Of a stretch of 64,000 nucleotides of DNA, positions 47,021 through 58,065 are shown one piece after another. The DNA comes from Mermis nigrescens (taxonomy: Eukaryota; Nematoda; Enoplea; Mermithida; Mermithidae): positions 372,001-436,000 of the forward strand of contig JAVLUZ010000320.1 of assembly GCA_036768485.1 (NCBI GenBank), given 5' to 3'. Position 1 is the first letter of the stretch, and each line of letters starts with the position of its first letter. The notes under the pieces were generated by a model. That model was not told the DNA's origin and searched no databases. It saw only the letters and a program-made list of their open reading frames with translations. Made by a program: the position numbers and the translations under genes.

Positions 47021-47074
47021 GTTGCAACAGGTCTCACCTTTCTTCCTTATCCATTTGACAGGCATCATCTAAAA

Positions 47075-47454
47075 AATCAGTGTAAACTAAAATCGACATA
47101 CTGTGAGGTTGTAAGCTAAAATTTTGTACATAGCACAGCTATGACTTATATATCCTACCCTTAAAATTTCAAGCCAATCCGCACATTGGCTTTTGAAATA
47201 TAGTGCTATATGAGAAAGTGTAAAGTGAATTGGTATACTGTAGGCTGCATGCTAAAATTTTGTACACAGCACAGCTAAGGTTTATATATCCTACCCTGAA
47301 AATTCCAAGCCAATCCGACCGTCGGCTTTTGAGTTATAGCTCTTTCAATTTCCCCCGGAGAAATTTTCCCTATGGAAATATACACCTCCCCTGGCCCTGG
47401 GCGGGCAAGTCCAGGCACGCCCAACCTCCCCTACACAACAACACAGCCTATACT
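47075..47454 (-). repeat. Right terminal inverted repeat of the virus-like element
   Basis: The reverse complement follows the left arm from AGTATAGGCTGTGT through GGGCCAGGGGAGG and GAAAGAGCTATAACTCAA. It includes two ~137-bp units with AGCACTATATTTCAAAAGCC. The arm is shorter than the left one by about six units. Confidence 0.85.
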
Positions 47455-47584
47455 ACAGCATTGCGCCCTGGCTTTACCTCAGCGCGCCAGCCACGCCACC
47501 CTCCTCCTATGCTATAAAACAGACGATGTTATAACGTTGCACCCTAGGGACACAGACTATACTATTTATCTATATATATATATA

Positions 47585-48258
47585 CCAGCAAAGAAAAATG
47601 CTCCGATGGAACAAAAAGGTGAATTTACTTGGAATGTGGATTATAAAGGATGTAAAAGGAGGGGACTAGGAAAAACCTAATTAAAGTCGCAAAATCTGCT
47701 AAAAATCATACTTTCTCTAAGCAACGGAAAAAATCGAGGAATATTCTGCGGCCAACAGATTAAAATAAATATTCAACCATAAAATGATTGAAAAAGCAGC
47801 AGATTAGCTGGCTATGTGAAATGATCTTGAGTTAACTAGCAGTCTTTCTATGCCAATGGAATGAATGGTTTAAAAGAGTAGGAAACATTTAAGTTGACTT
47901 GAAACAGACTAAATGTAGGTACACTAGCATGCCCTTAAGGATTGTGTGCACTAATCAATCGGCTCCTGCTTTGCTTGCTTTAATGCTCAAAACAAAACAA
48001 AACAACTTTAAATACACTACCGCATTTCGTTTATACACTCTTATCTGAAACTTTGAACATTATTTAAAAACGACACTTTTTTAGAGGCCGCAGAATATAC
48101 ACCTCGATTTTTTCCGTTGCTTAGAGAAATTATGTTTTTTAGCAGATTTTGCCACTTTAGGTAGATTTTTCCTAGTCCCCTCCTTTTATATCCTTAATAA
48201 TCCACACACCAAGTATATTCATCTTTTTTGTTCCATCGGAGCATTTTTGTTTGCTAGT
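47585..48258. mobile_element. MITE with ~180-bp inverted ends, copy 3
   Basis: The left end CAGCAAAGAAAAATGCTCC and the right end with TTCCATCGGAGCATTTTTG are inverted partners. It marks the outer edge of the left arm of the large palindrome. Confidence 0.75.
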
Positions 48259-49807
48259 GCCCTACTTTTAATTAGCATGATTTGAGTAAATCAATCAGTA
48301 AACATATACAGTAGCGTACCACAATAATGACAGCAGTTCAAGAGTGCGGAAAACAATATTGTTCTTAACATAAGCATTATCCTTTTCAAAGAAGACAACC
48401 TTACATTATTTAAACAGATCAAAGTTTTTCAGCATGAACTTTACGCAAATATCAAGTGTAAGGAACACTAACGCTCAGATTTGGAAGTAAAATAAATTTG
48501 TAGTATAAACTACATATTAACAACAAATGGAATAGTGCAAACTGTACATAAGTACTAGGTGTTAAGGAAACTAACAGTCAGATTCACAATTCTGATTCTG
48601 AACGTTTTGAGAAAAAATTAAGCGTCCGCAAGGCTCCTGAACCAAAGTTAATATGCAGTATAAACTTTACACAACCACAGAGTGTAAAGAAAATCTCAGT
48701 CGGATTCGTAATTCTTATATTACCGTGATAATACGATCAACATTTATGAAAAAATTAAGTCAACACAATGGACCGAGGACAAATGAATAAGAGATGTAAA
48801 CCACTTTACCCTACTGCTGAGTGCAAATGAACTAGCGTATCACATTTATTTCTGGTTAATTCTTAGACCTGAGATTATTTCCAGACTCATAACCCAGAAC
48901 TCGGCAGAAAAACCAAGGCAGAAACGCATTAAACTTCCCTATTTTTTCACTTTATATTCACCGAAAAAGCTAAATATTGATGTAAACAAACGCAATTTGC
49001 TGTGACGCGTACCCCTTAGAAAGTACTTTATTTTTATCCTATTCGACCTAGCCCGACTTCTGAACAGAGAACGTGGCAAACAAAAAAATGGACAAACCTT
49101 TATTTTCCATTGTCCACCGCATCGTAAACTTTAAAAATCTGATTCTAACGCCCCATTGAGTGTAAATGAATTCGGCGCGGGCCAGTTTGTAGCCCTTTGA
49201 TTGTAGTACGTTTGTATGTGCTAAGCTTATGTTCTGCAAAATATTTGATATGATTTACCAATCAAAATACGCAAAAACCCGTTTTTTCTGCTCATTTTAC
49301 ACCTAATATTTCGAACTTTACACCCCCATAAATAACACAATATCACGTTGTTTTGAACGCTGTTTGCTTCGATGTGTAGCCCTTAGCAGTTATCTTATTT
49401 CTATTTTATTCAATTCATCCAAGCTCATAAGCAAAAATGTTGGCAGAGAAATATCGGACAAAATCTGTTTTTTAAATCATCCACTAGAGTGTAAAGTTTA
49501 AATCCCTGGTACTAATTGCCAATTGATTGTAGAAAAATTTGCGGGCAAGCACAGGATAGCCCTTCATTCGTAGTACATTTCTGTCAGAAAAATTTCTTAA
49601 ATCTCATCACCGGAGTTGTTGGCAGGCATAAACAAGTCGAAAACTCGACTAGAATGTGTCTTTTCACCCCCAGATTTTCGCACTCTCTACACTCCCATTC
49701 GAGAACTAAGGCATAATTCAAAAAACAAAAAGTGTCAGCTGCAGAACATAAATAGATGAATAAGTCAAATGACGTGCATGGTTTTGCCAAAATAAGTTAA
49801 AAAATGA

Positions 49808-49893
49808 AAAGAAGTGCAGAATCGAACCCATTAGTCTTTTTCTGAATCTGCATGCGAGAACGGATGCGTAAGCCACTGCGCCAACTCGACATA
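49808..49893 (-). repeat. tRNA-like (SINE-head-like) segment in repeat copy B
   Basis: On the minus strand GTCGAGTTGGCGCAGTGGC contains an A-box-like TGGCGCAGTGGC and, about 60 nt on, GGGTTCGATTCTGC resembles a B box. The copy at 52916-53000 is diverged (TTGGTGCAGAGGC, GAGTTCAAATC). It suggests that a Pol III promoter of tRNA origin is built into the repeat. Confidence 0.5.
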
Positions 49894-50964
49894 TTTTAAT
49901 ACTTAGTTAATAATTGAAAAATATTCATCATTCTACTAAAGTTCGAGAATAGAGCATTTATGATAATAAAAATAATTATTTATTAAAGACAAGTCAAAAA
50001 CCTCTGAAATAAGAAAAAACCTGATCAAACAATATACAATACGGACTTATCTATTGGCATGAGAAAATAAATGTAGGTAAAATTCAAAGTTCACCTCTTC
50101 ATATCTCAACAAACACTGGCTGTAGAAAAGTTTAAAGGTCAGATTCGTTATTCTGACCTTACGGAAAACATTTTTTTAAAAAATTCATCATCCACGATGC
50201 TCTGGACGATAGAAATTTTTTTCAGTGTAAAGTTTATACCTGCCCGCCGTGTAGCGCTTAGGACAAGGCACATTTTAAAGATAATTACCACGTTCTGTCT
50301 ACTAAGTGGAGAATATGGCAGGAAACTTTGTTCCAGACTCTTTACAATAAACCGCCTCTAAATTCGGAAATATTACTTTTTCGAAAAAATTTAAAACATT
50401 TCCCTAGATTTTATAACTGTCTACCTTTTAAAACCAATCAGATTGCATAGAATGTAAAAATGAGTAAGATATGCTTCTGCACATGAAAACAGTAAAAAAC
50501 CCTCTACTTCACACAATTTTGCGTTAAAAGAGGAAAAAATTGTTATTCGAGATTTTGTGACCCTCTACATTATAAAACCAATTGGGCTGCACAAACACCA
50601 AAATTGAGTTAGATAAGCTGAAAACAAGCAAAGAGTAAAAAACCCGTATACTTTACATTTTTATGCAACAACCATTGAGTGCAAAGAAATTTTAAATTCA
50701 GATTCGTAATATACAGTTCGAGGGCAACATTTTAAAAAAATCGGCCTTCCGAAAATTATTTGATTATTCGGTTTACATTTTACACACTCATTGCTAAATC
50801 GGTATGAAGTGTAAACAAAGAAAAGAGGGGCATCGAATTTTGAAATTATTCATCGATTAAAAAAACCGCACCTCCCAGATGTGTGCCGTTATAGCTGTGA
50901 GGGGGACAAAAATTTCGAACTAGCTGTGAAAAACATTTAAGAAAAAAGGATGGCCGTGTATATT

Positions 50965-50990
50965 ATAGGTAGCGCTATCGCGCTACCTAT
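50965..50990. repeat. Perfect 11-bp hairpin at the repeat/Helitron boundary
   Basis: The stem ATAGGTAGCGC pairs with GCGCTACCTAT around a TATC loop. Weaker versions occur at about 18711-18732 and 1021-1045, always at the same edge of the composite repeat. Confidence 0.75.
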
Positions 50991-51279
50991 GATTTGTGAA
51001 AGTTTGTTTGTATGTATGTCTGTATGTTTGTTCCAGGTTGGCTCCAGCTCCATAATATTTGGTGGGCTGACCTTTTGGCCCGAGGTCGGCCTACCGTAAA
51101 AAGGATCCGTAGCGACATTAAAATCTGACCAATACCGCCCAGTCACCCTACGCAGGGGTGGAGCGGGAGGCAGCCCTATGCTTAAGCATAGCATTTTTCG
51201 GGACAACAGCGATTTTTCGCAAAATTTTAAACGTGGAACAAAACTCGGTTTACACTATTTTTGGGTTATGGTACTTTGG

Positions 51280-52262
51280 CCGCTGCATACGTTATAACAT
51301 TGGATCGGGCGCAATATAACCTACACATTGCTACAAGATGGGCAATGCTATAAACAGGCACATAGCTGACCCTCCAATTTTGGGGGACCAACACCAATTT
51401 TGAGTGGTCTTAGCCAAAAATAGCACAAAATAACGTATAAAAAGTGCTATTTTTTCGTTTTTTTCTGAATTTTGGGCGGGTCCGGACCCCCCAGTCCCCC
51501 ACAGCTACGTGCCTGGCTATAAGATAGGACATAAAATAAGATACCGTGTGCTACAAGATAGGCAATGCTATACAATAGGATGTGATGGATACCCTGTGCT
51601 TAAGGATAGGCAATGCTATAAGATAGGACGTGATAAAAGACACCCTTGCTACAAGATAGGTAATGCTATAAGATAGGACGTGATACAGGATACCCCGTGC
51701 TACAAGATAGGCAATGCTATAAGATAGGATGGGATATAAGATACCCTGCACTACAAGATAGGCAATGCTATAAGATTGGTGTGATATAAGATACCTCGTG
51801 CTACAAGATAGGCAATGCGATAAGATAGGACGTAGTATAATATACCCCGTGCTATAAGATAGGCGAAGCTGTAAGATGGGATATGTTATAAGATACCATG
51901 TGCTACAAGATAGGCAATGCTATAAGATAGGACGTGATATAAGATACCCCGTGCTACAAGATAAGCAATGCTATAAGATAGGACATGATATTAGATACCC
52001 TACGCTACAAGATAGGCAATGCTATAAGATAGCTAGTGATATAACTTACCTCATGCTACAAGATAGGCAATGCCACACGATAGGACATGATATAAGATAC
52101 CCTGTGCTACAATATAGGCAATGCTATAAAGTAGGATGGGATATAAGATACACTGTGCTACAAGATGGACAATTTATAAGATAGGTGTAATATAGATACC
52201 CTGTCTGTGCCATAACAAGCAGTGATATAAGATAGGAAATACCATCTGCTATAACATATGAG
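51280..52262 (+). repeat. Minisatellite, ~48-bp units, about 18 copies
   Basis: Units read GTGCTACAAGATAGGCAATG then CTATAAGATAGGACGTGATA and TAAGATACCC. The frames open across it on both strands come from the periodicity. A hAT MITE (51355..51515) has inserted in one unit. Confidence 0.85.
51355..51515 (+). mobile_element. hAT-type MITE in the minisatellite, 8-bp duplication
   Basis: The ends are CAGGCACATAGCTG and, inverted, CAGGCACGTAGCTG. Flanks GCTATAAA (51347-51354) and GCTATAAG (51516-51523) match at 7 of 8. It is collinear with 376..544. Confidence 0.8.
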
Positions 52263-53622
52263 TGATATGAGATATCACGTGAAATATGACACCTTTGCAT
52301 CAACAAACAAAAAATTTTAAAAAAAATCAAAAAATATGGTTTGACCAAGTGCAGTTTTTTTAAAAGGCAGATAATAAAAAGACTTAGGATCCCCATTTTT
52401 GTCTTGTTTACACTCAATACCGAGCGCGTCGTAAGTGTGTGAGGTTTACACAAAAAATTCAAAGGATTTGAGGAGGGCAAATTTTTAAAAAAATGTTTTT
52501 TTATTAGTAGGTTACGAATCTGCTCTTAAAATCTGTTTACACTCATCGGTTGTTGCACAGGAGTGTAAATTAGGCGGTTTTTTACTGTTTTTATGTGCAA
52601 GAGCATATCTAAGCCAGTTTTACATTCTCTGCAGTCGAATAACGAATCTTACCTTTAAATTGTTCTACAGCCACGTTTGTTGAGTTATGAAGAGGTGAAC
52701 TTTGAATTATATATCTATTTTCTAATGCCGATGGGTAACTCCGTATTGCATATTGTTTGATCAGATTTTTTTTATTTCAGAGGTTTTTGACTCGTCTTTA
52801 ATAAATAATTATTTTTTTCAAAAATGCACTCTTTTTAAACATCAGTTGAATGATGACATCAGTTGAATGATGAATAGTTTTTAATAATTGACTAAGTATT
52901 AAAATTCGCCGATTTGTCGAGTTGGTGCAGAGGCTGACGCATCCGTCTTGCATGCGGGTTTAAAGAAGACTAATGAGTTCAAATCTTCTAAGTACTGACT
53001 TTTTTCATTTTTTTAATTCTTCAGGTAGAACCATGCACTTTCGACTTGTTTATGTCTGCCAACAACTAAGGTTATGAGATTTGAGAAATTTTTGAAGACA
53101 GAAATGTACTGTAGATCAAGGGCTATCTTGTGTTTATCAGCAAACTTTTCTACAATCAATACGCAATAAGTACCAGGGATTTAAACTTTCATACTCTAGT
53201 GGATGAGTAAAAGAATAAATTTTGTCCGAGATTTCTCTGCCAACTTTTTTGATTATGAGTTGGATTAAATTGAATACAATAGAAAAATGAAATAACTTTC
53301 AAGGGCTACAGGTCGAAGCAAGTCGCGTTAGAAAAAACGTAATATCGAGTTGTTTGTGGGGGTGTAAAGTTCGAAGTCTGAGGTGTAAAATAGACGAAAA
53401 AACCGATTTTTTCGTATATTGATCGGTGAATCATACCAAATATTTTGCGGAGCAGAAGTTTGCATAGTCAAACGTACTACAATCAAAGGGCTACAAACTG
53501 GCCCGAACCGAATTTATTTACACTCAATGGAGCGTTAGGTCCAGATTTTTAAAGTTTACAATGTGGTGGACAGTGGAAAATACATGTTTGTCCATTTTTT
53601 GTTCGCCACTTTCTCTGTTCAG

Positions 53623-55945
53623 GGCCCGGTTGCTCGACTCCACCTTAATAAAGGCTAACCATTAAAAATCAATTTTTAATGGTCGGCCGGTTGCTCGACT
53701 CCACCTTAACGCCAACAACCATTAAGATTCCCTTAACGGAACCATTAACCTTAAGGTAAAACCTTACTAATGGTTTCGTTAAGGTTCGCAAAAATCGGAT
53801 TGCTCGACTTGACCATTAATTAATAGACGAGCATTTGTTAAGGGAAGTTTAAGGGTACCATTAAAGAAACCATTAACAAAAACCTTTAATGGCTGCATCA
53901 AGAGAAATCTAATAGTAGCGTTAAGGTAAGCTTAATGGTTGCGTTAAGGGAAATTTAATGGTTGTGTTAAGTTCACACGCATTCCATGAGAATTTTAATG
54001 TTTTGGTTAAAATACATAGATATAAAACGTTGAGAACCATAGTCATTGAAAATTCGAATTTTGTTTTATTTTACTCTTTTAACGCTAGATTTTTGGTGTT
54101 GGTTCGAATTCGGCTGATAATGGATTGCAGTGACAGCGATACACTTAATTAGGAAAATAAATGAAAACGCTCGTTAGTCTGAGTAAAACATAATTAGTTG
54201 CTTGCGATGATGTGGAAATTTTAAAGAATAGAGAAATAAAAATAGGGAAATAAAATTTTGATTTTAGCGCATTTTCGGCAACAGCTAAGGAAAATGACGA
54301 AGCCAACTGAAAAAACTCGATCTCGAATAAAATCAGGGTTGGCAAGGCTGGGTTTTTTTAATCTGGGTTTTTTTGGGTTTTTTGTGGGTTTTTTGGGTGC
54401 AAAAAATCATTGGGTTTGGGTTTTTTATCCGCAGGTTACCAATTTTTCAAATAGACTGAAATATATACTGTAAGTGATTCAAATTGTATTTCCAATCTCT
54501 TTTTGTTTTCTTTATGCTGTTCCTTCGACTAGTAAAGGCCAACCAACCTCAGTCTGGTCAACACAATGCCATGCTCGGAAATCTCAGCCCCTAGTTCACA
54601 ATGGCCATCCCATGCTGCAAAACAAGGCGCTTTTATTCAGCCACCTCAATAGCCCACACTTTTCTGAGTTGGACCAATTTTCCATTTCCTAATATTTTTT
54701 TGAGAGCCAGTGCAGTTTTTGATTAAAATTTGGTAATGTCCGAGCATTGAAGAGGAAGATAAATACATATATGTGGCAACCGCAGTGAACGATCGATTTT
54801 GTTGTTGGATTTCAATATTAGTTGAATAAAGTTGCTGCTCTTTGTATGTCTCGTGTCTTGCAGCTGTAGGAGTATTCCTAGCTACTTTATGTAGCTCTAG
54901 TTGTCATTTCCATTAAAAAACCCAAAACCCAAAAAAGCTAAAAAAAAACCTAAAAACCCGAAATTCAAAATTTTCAAATCTGGATTTTTTCCATTACTGA
55001 ATAAAACCCTTATTAAAATTTATTGTCATTAAAATGAACCAATGGATTTCATTTGACAGTGGATCGACGAGCATGTATCATATTATTGAATAAAAGAATA
55101 ATGAAAGAAGCTTTACTTTTTAAGTGTGAAATGTAATCATTGAGTCATCTCGTGAAAACGATAATTGCATACATGAAGTCTCTATAAGAACCGCGTTTTA
55201 ATTGTCATAAAATTATGTACTTGGAAAAATTTAATAGTTAAAAAATTTCTATTTATGTAAATATGAGGTTTGTATCAGCCATTTTTCTGCAATTCGCAGT
55301 GTCAGTAGGCGGCGCTCATAGTTGCTTCGTCTGCAACTAGAAAAAAAGGATAAACTAATATTGTTGTTATGAAATCTCCAGTATTAAGGATGCTTGCTAC
55401 ATCTAAATCGGTCATAAAATTCGTCGTCGAAATTAGTCAAAGGACTTCTTTTGACTTCGAATCTGCGACAACTTGTCATAATATTAAAAATCGGGACGAT
55501 AGGAAGAAGCGCCATTTTTCAATGTGAAAAACAATCAATGAGTCCGTTAATGTAGCTCTCGACCTACCTTAAAGAATGAACCTTAACGAAACCATTAAAT
55601 TCGTTAAGATGAAGCCCAGCAACCCAATTTACCTTAAAGAAACCATTAAACGTTTAATGGGAGCGTTAAGGTTTCAGCCGAGCAACCGGTTTTAAGGTAG
55701 ACATTAAAAAAACTGAGCCTTAATTAATGGCTGCACTAAGGTGGAGTCCATAACCGAAATTTAAATCGACCATTAGACTTCCCTTAAAGTCGAGCCTAAT
55801 GGTTGAGTCGAGCAACCCGATTTTTTTTAATGGTTCCGTTAAGGTGGAAATCGGACTCAACGCGACCATTAATTAATGGTTGCGTTAAGGTAACCATTAA
55901 CGTTAGGGTAAACATTAGTTAATGGTCGAGTCGAGCAACCGGACC
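53623..55945. mobile_element. Harbinger-like element with GGGCC ends and ACCATTAA subterminal repeats
   Basis: It splits repeat copy C between CTCTGTTCAG and CAGAAGTCGGG, giving a 3-bp CAG duplication; copy B shows the empty site CTCTGTTCAGAAGTC. The ends are GGCCCGGTTGCTCGACTC and, inverted, GGTCCGGTTGCTCGACTC. Both ends contain dense opposed copies of ACCATTAA and TTAAGG words over about 300-400 bp. GGGCC-type termini and a 3-bp duplication fit PIF/Harbinger. No transposase is visible in the 2.3 kb. Confidence 0.75.
54328..55000. mobile_element. Nested foldback with GGGTTTTTT arms
   Basis: The left arm (54328-54440) is rich in CTGGGTTTTTT words and the right arm (54915-55000) in the inverse AAAAAACCCA words. 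It sits inside the Harbinger-like element. The open frame through the left arm is an artefact. Confidence 0.55.
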
Positions 55946-56749
55946 CAGAAGTCGGGCGATGTCGAATAGGATAAAAATAATGTACTTTCTAAGAGGTACG
56001 CGTCACAGCGAATTGCGTTTGTTTGCATCAACATTTACCTTTTCCGGGAGGTGTAAATTCAAAAAAATGGGGGAGTTGAACGTGTTTCCGTCTTGTTTTT
56101 TCTGCCAGGTTCTGGGTAATGAGTCTGGACATAATCTCAAGTCTTAAAATTGACCAGAAACCAAATGTGATACGCCAGTTTGTTTGCACTCAACAATGGT
56201 GTAAAAAGGTTTACATCTGATATTTATTTTTCCTTGGTCCATTGTGGAGAATTAATCTTTTCATAAATGTTGATCATAATATCATAGTAATATCAGAATT
56301 ACGAATTCGACTGAAATTTTCTTTACACTATGTGGTTGTGTAAAGTTTACACTGCATCTTAACTTTAGTTCAGGAGCCTTGCGGACGCTTTATTTTTCCT
56401 CAAAACGTTCAAAATCAGAATTGGGAATCTGACTGTTACTTTTCTATAGACCTAGTAGTCGTGTAGAGTTTGTACTATTCATTTGTTGTCAATATGTAGT
56501 TTATACTACAAATTTATTTTCCTTCTAAATCTGAGCGCTAGTGTTCCTTACACTTGATATTTGCGTAAAGTTCATGCTGAAAAACTTTGATCTGTTTAAA
56601 TAATGTAAGGTTGTCTTGTTTAAAAAGGATAATGCTGATGTTAAGAACAATATTGTTTTCCGCGTTCTTGGACTGCAGTCATTATTGTGGTATGTTACTG
56701 TATGTGTTTACTGACTGATGTACTGAAATCATGCCAATTAAAAGTAGGG

Positions 56750-57497
56750 TACTTGCAATGAAAAATGCTCCGATGGAACAAAAAAGATAAACATACTTGG
56801 AATGGTGGATTATTAAGGATGTAAAAGGAGGGGAATAGCAAAAATCTACCTAAAGTCGCAAATTCTGCTACAAATCACATTTTCTCTAAGCAACGCAAAA
56901 TAAAATCGAAGTATATTCTGCGACCAACAGATTAAAATAAATATTTAAACATAAAAATGATTGAAAAAGCAGCACGTTAGCTATGCAGTAGCTCTGGAAA
57001 ATGATATTGAGTAAACTAACAGTCTTTCTAAGCTAATTAATTGAAATAGCAAACATCGATGCATCCAGGACAATTGAAGAAATTGTTGGTTTAAAACAGT
57101 AGGAAACGCGTAAGTTGACTCGAAACAGACTAAATGCAGGTACACTAGCATAACCCGTAACGATTGTGTGCACTAATCAATCGGGCCCTGGTTTGCTTGC
57201 TATAATGCTCATAACAAAATAAAACAACTTTAAACACAATACCGCTAAGTTTTCTATCAATCAGGATACTGAGCTAGTCAGCGTTGCTACTTGCCAGCGA
57301 TTTAAAAAGTAAACACTATAAATTTCGTTTATACACTCTTTTCTGAAACTTTGTTAATTATTCAGAATAGACAATTTTTAGAGGCCGCAGAATATACTTC
57401 GATTTTTAAGAAAGTTTGATTTTTATCAGATTTTGCGACTTAAGGTAGCTTTTCCAAGTGTTTTACATCCTTGATAATCCACAATTCCAAGTATATG
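56750..57497. mobile_element. MITE with ~180-bp inverted ends, copy 4
   Basis: The left end TACTTGCAATGAAAAATGCT and the right arm with AATATACTTCGATTTTTAAG are inverted partners. The right end is cut at CCAAGTATATGTC, before the TTCCATCGGAGC terminus. Confidence 0.7.
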
Positions 57498-57499
57498 TC

Positions 57500-58065
57500 A
57501 AGATGATTTAAAAAATGTAATAATTAGTACGTGTGTTTTGATTACGCATTTATTTAAATTCATTCAAATACGTTATTATTGATATCTAAATTAATGACAA
57601 GTTGTTTTTCTTGTGTTATATCATTAAATTTGCGTTCAAGTTTTAGTAACATGCGTAATTATGTATATTGTCTTTACTTCTAATTCGCGATTCCTCAGTT
57701 ATGGCCACTTGAACCAAAACGTATTTCGACGACCCAAAATACCACTTCAACCCAGCAAAACACTTAAAGAAGATTAGTCTACGCGCCCATTTTCCCAGAT
57801 TCCTGTGCAAATGTCTGCCAATTTCTTTCCGCCAATTTCCTTATCGTAATTTTCATTAATTAATGCATGCAAAAACATATACGAAAATATAATGCAGGAA
57901 TTTACTTTTTTACGGCTTAAACCGTAAAACACCTAGCGCCTAAAGAAAATCAGAAGTAACTACTTACTCGATAATTGCAAAATACAATACCCTACTTATT
58001 GCCTATTGTGTTATACGAACGAAGCGATGGAAAACTAATTGCCGGACAATTATAATATTGATTGT
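57500..58065. other. No feature recognised
   Basis: AT-rich spacer between the palindrome and the foldback element; no gene or repeat identified. Confidence 0.4.

Larger units (their letters stand above)
39732..47454. mobile_element. Decayed virus-like DNA element (Polinton/Maverick/adintovirus-like) with terminal inverted repeats
   Basis: Ends AGTATAGGCTGTGT (39732) and its inverse (to 47454) begin inverted arms that share the GGGCCAGGGGAGG word, TTGAAAGAGCTATAACTCAA and ~137-bp units. The interior has a capsid-morphogenesis gene set, all broken: packaging ATPase, adenovirus-type protease, major capsid protein, penton-like protein, pX-like protein and accessory proteins, plus a TBP-like gene. 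This combination defines Polintons and relatives. No PolB or integrase was found, so this is an internally deleted copy or a type lacking them. A 6-bp target duplication is not evident (ACCTGA against ACAGCA). A second terminus-like word ACACAGACTATACT ends at 47563, so the true right end may be there. Confidence 0.85.
50991..52345 (+). mobile_element. Helitron-like core, 3'-truncated
   Basis: It shares with 28945..30967 the GAAAGTTTGTTTGTATG head, the GGTTGGCTCCAGC and GGCCGAG-type blocks, the GCTTAAGCAT word, the ATAAGATA array and the final AAAAATATGGTTTGACC words. It lacks the GC hairpin and CTAG end, breaking off at 52345 where repeat copy C starts. Confidence 0.7.
47585..57500. repeat. 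Large imperfect palindrome: repeat copies B and C around a Helitron-like core
   Basis: 47585-50990 is the reverse complement of the composite repeat. 52345-57500 is the same repeat in forward orientation, shortened near 52640 and enlarged by the element at 53623. Both arms end outward in the inverted-repeat MITE. The centre (50990-52345) is Helitron-like sequence. A tRNA-like word group (GTCGAGTTGGCGCAGTGGC with GGGTTCGATTC) lies in both arms near 49.85 and 52.9 kb. Confidence 0.75.

Noticed and set aside
39726..47460. 6-bp target duplication of the virus-like element
   Set aside because: ACCTGA and ACAGCA agree at only three positions, and a second terminus-like word at 47550-47563 leaves the right end uncertain.
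47230..47680. Two overlapping frames of about 100 codons near the element's right end
   Set aside because: They read through the terminal repeat and its GC-rich tip and share nothing with element genes.
51551..52184. Repetitive tyrosine/cysteine-rich frames on both strands
   Set aside because: They come from the ~48-bp minisatellite, whose length is close to a multiple of three; no independent coding evidence.
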